In this document: positions 5,131 through 6,110 of the stretch, one piece after another
How the letters are laid out: every line of letters begins with the position of its first letter
Numbering within the stretch: position 1 is the first letter of the stretch
Assembly: GCA_035254305.1 (NCBI GenBank)
Contig: DATFAS010000267.1
Location: forward strand, 1-6,110
DNA length: 6,110 nt
Direction: 5' to 3'
From: DATFAS01 sp035254305
GTDB taxonomy: Bacteria > Bacillota > Bacilli > Aneurinibacillales > RAOX-1
Program-made: the position numbers and the translations under genes
The notes under the pieces: model-generated
Told to the model about the DNA's origin: nothing
Databases searched by the model: none
What the model saw: the letters and a program-made list of their open reading frames with translations, nothing else

Positions 5131-5994
5131 CTAAAGATGTGCATAATTCCAGCCACCTTCAGGGGCCGTTTTCACTTGTACAGGCTGTTCGGAATCCAGG
5201 TTAATCAGTATTGCTCTAGGAGCTTGCGCCATAGGGGAACGGCCTGTCAGAATCTGAACCGCTTCATGAAAGCTAAAGGTCGCTAAAAGCATTGCTCGTA
5301 CAGGTGTAATAATCCAACCTGCTTTCCCTTCACAAAAATCTTCTGCCCATTCGCGTGGTGCACCTTGCTGCACAGAGTGCCACGCCCGTTCTTTCTTTAT
5401 ATCTGCAATTTGGTTGCGCATTGTTTCATCTGTCAGTTTCAATCCTTTGTGCGGAAGATTAAGAATGTCTTCATAATGGGCACCATTTGGGAGAAAAGAA
5501 GAAACAAATCCCCGATTCGGGGGACTGCCAGACATCCCGACGCTTGGAATCCCGAGTTCACGAGCAGTTCGATGAATAATAACCCGAGAAGGCATATCAT
5601 CTACAGCTTCAATCACAACATCGTGTCCTTGGATCAGATCAGCGACATTATGTTCATCAACATCAGTCTGAACAAATCGGGTAGATATGTATGGATGAAT
5701 ATCTTTCACCGTATCTTCCGCAACTTTTGCCTTGGGTTTTCCTAATACAGAAGTGGAGGCGAGCATCTGACGATTCATGTTAGATATTTCAAACTCGTCT
5801 GGATCTACCCCCGTGATATGCCCAATTCCCATTCGGGCACTGAGAATCGCTTGTACTCCACCTACACCACCTAATCCGAAGATGATTACTTTTGCTTCTT
5901 TTAAGCGTTGCTGCTCTTCTGTTGAATAGACGCCAATGTTTTTTTTCACTAGCTCCCAGTAAAAATCCGAGCTATTAGTCAATGATCCAAACAT
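5131..5994 (-). CDS. ThiF/MoeB/HesA-family adenylating enzyme (first of a tandem pair)
   Basis: This 287-aa E1-like protein has GLGGVGG (40-46), GVDPDEFEISNMNRQ (62-76, R75 as Arg finger), GKPKAK (85-90, K88 at the usual G-x-P-K position) and VIEAVDD (127-133, D132). The adenylation centre therefore looks intact. The segment SRVIIHRTARELGIPSV (136-152) is almost the same in the paralogue, and both proteins end in a matching tail (PEGGWNYAHL here, VEGSWDNTIL there). Only one Cys (C221) is present, so there are no CxxC zinc pairs. Only about 30 residues precede the Rossmann fold, without room for the peptide-clamp domain of MccB. The ATG at 5994 follows AGGAGGAG (5998-6005). The stop is followed by a 67-nt gap before the second copy. 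Two diverged copies in tandem suggest either a heterodimer or two successive activation steps; both are inference. Confidence 0.9.
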   Translation of the reverse strand: MFGSLTNSSDFYWELVKKNIGVYSTEEQQRLKEAKVIIFGLGGVGGVQAILSARMGIGHITGVDPDEFEISNMNRQMLASTSVLGKPKAKVAEDTVKDIHPYISTRFVQTDVDEHNVADLIQGHDVVIEAVDDMPSRVIIHRTARELGIPSVGMSGSPPNRGFVSSFLPNGAHYEDILNLPHKGLKLTDETMRNQIADIKKERAWHSVQQGAPREWAEDFCEGKAGWIITPVRAMLLATFSFHEAVQILTGRSPMAQAPRAILINLDSEQPVQVKTAPEGGWNYAHL

Positions 5995-6013
5995 ATTCTC
6001 CTCCTAAACGTAT

Positions 6014-6090
6014 TAGATAGATAAATGCTACTTTATTTTATTTGACTGGAAATAATAAACAAATGGCTCGTGAGAGCTACTAGATAGATA
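6014..6090. repeat. TAGATAGATA direct repeat pair upstream of the E1 genes
   Basis: The 10-nt word TAGATAGATA occurs at 6014-6023 and again at 6081-6090, 67 bp apart, in the AT-rich segment before the first E1-like gene. It might be an operator pair, or chance in a low-complexity region; one copy lies inside the short ORF described separately. Confidence 0.3.
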
Positions 6091-6110
6091 TTTTGCGAAC
6101 ATTCTATAAC
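6028..6110 (-). CDS. Short peptide ORF or C-terminal end of an upstream operon gene
   Basis: On the minus strand a frame ending at TAG (6030-6028) is open to the window edge. From the only visible ATG (6102-6100) it reads 24 residues, beginning MFAKYLSSSSHEPFVYYF and ending NKIK. The 33-nt gap to the ATG of the first E1-like gene matches the tight spacing in the rest of the operon. Only 8 nt precede the ATG in the window and they show no Shine-Dalgarno. It may therefore be the tail of a longer gene, a small precursor-like peptide of the kind that accompanies MccB- or PaaA-type E1 enzymes, or a chance frame. I recognise no family. Confidence 0.3.
   Translation of the reverse strand, partial: YRMFAKYLSSSSHEPFVYYFQSNKIK
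6035..6062 (-). promoter_or_regulatory. Weak candidate sigma-A promoter for the operon
   Basis: On the minus strand TTGTTT (6062-6057) is followed after 16 nt by TAAAAT (6040-6035), a 5/6 match to the -10 consensus with a poor -35. It would start transcription just before the first E1-like gene. It overlaps the short ORF, so if that ORF is the end of a larger gene the operon promoter lies outside the window. Confidence 0.22.

Noticed and set aside
1247..5994. Nitrogenase accessory cluster (hesA plus nifV)
   Set aside because: The pairing is suggestive, but there are two E1 copies, the HMGL protein carries a cupin and looks closer to Lys20-type enzymes, and no nif gene is present in the window.

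Overview
The window looks like part of a low-GC Gram-positive chromosome, most likely a Paenibacillaceae member (Paenibacillus or Brevibacillus type). The evidence is a C-terminal S-layer homology (SLH) anchor, strong AGGAGG ribosome binding sites, TTG and GTG starts, a UPF0756 membrane protein and an RHS remnant. Genus is inferred from gene content and was not tested by any search.

Layout. Bases 1-850 (+) hold the 3' end of a surface protein with an Ig-like segment and SLH repeats. Bases 851-962 are a spacer that ends in a strong hairpin. Its U-tract lies on the minus-strand side, so it probably ends the converging minus-strand operon. Bases 963-1031 carry two similar G-rich boxes that may be a decayed insertion-sequence end. 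They abut a headless RHS-core C-terminus (1032-1268). Everything from 1247 to the right edge is a compact minus-strand operon. In transcription order it encodes: a possible short peptide or the tail of an upstream gene (6028-6102), two tandem ThiF/MoeB/HesA-type adenylating enzymes (287 and 286 aa), a UPF0756/DUF441 membrane protein (152 aa), a lipoprotein alpha/beta hydrolase (357 aa), and a homocitrate-synthase-like enzyme with a C-terminal cupin (460 aa).

How the genes may work together. Gaps between the certain operon genes are 67, 6, 10 and 24 nt, so they are probably co-transcribed. The HMGL-type enzyme has the metal-binding and catalytic residues expected for condensing an acyl-CoA with a 2-oxo acid. 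Its fused cupin could modify or recognise the product. Both E1-like proteins keep the ATP/adenylation residues but lack zinc Cys pairs and a plausible catalytic Cys. They could therefore activate a carboxylate (small molecule or peptide C-terminus) rather than run sulfur relay. The membrane protein and the surface-anchored hydrolase would act at or outside the membrane, perhaps in export, maturation or self-protection. I do not recognise this gene set as a characterised pathway. A small-molecule or peptide biosynthetic cluster is inference, and it is the most interesting content of the window.
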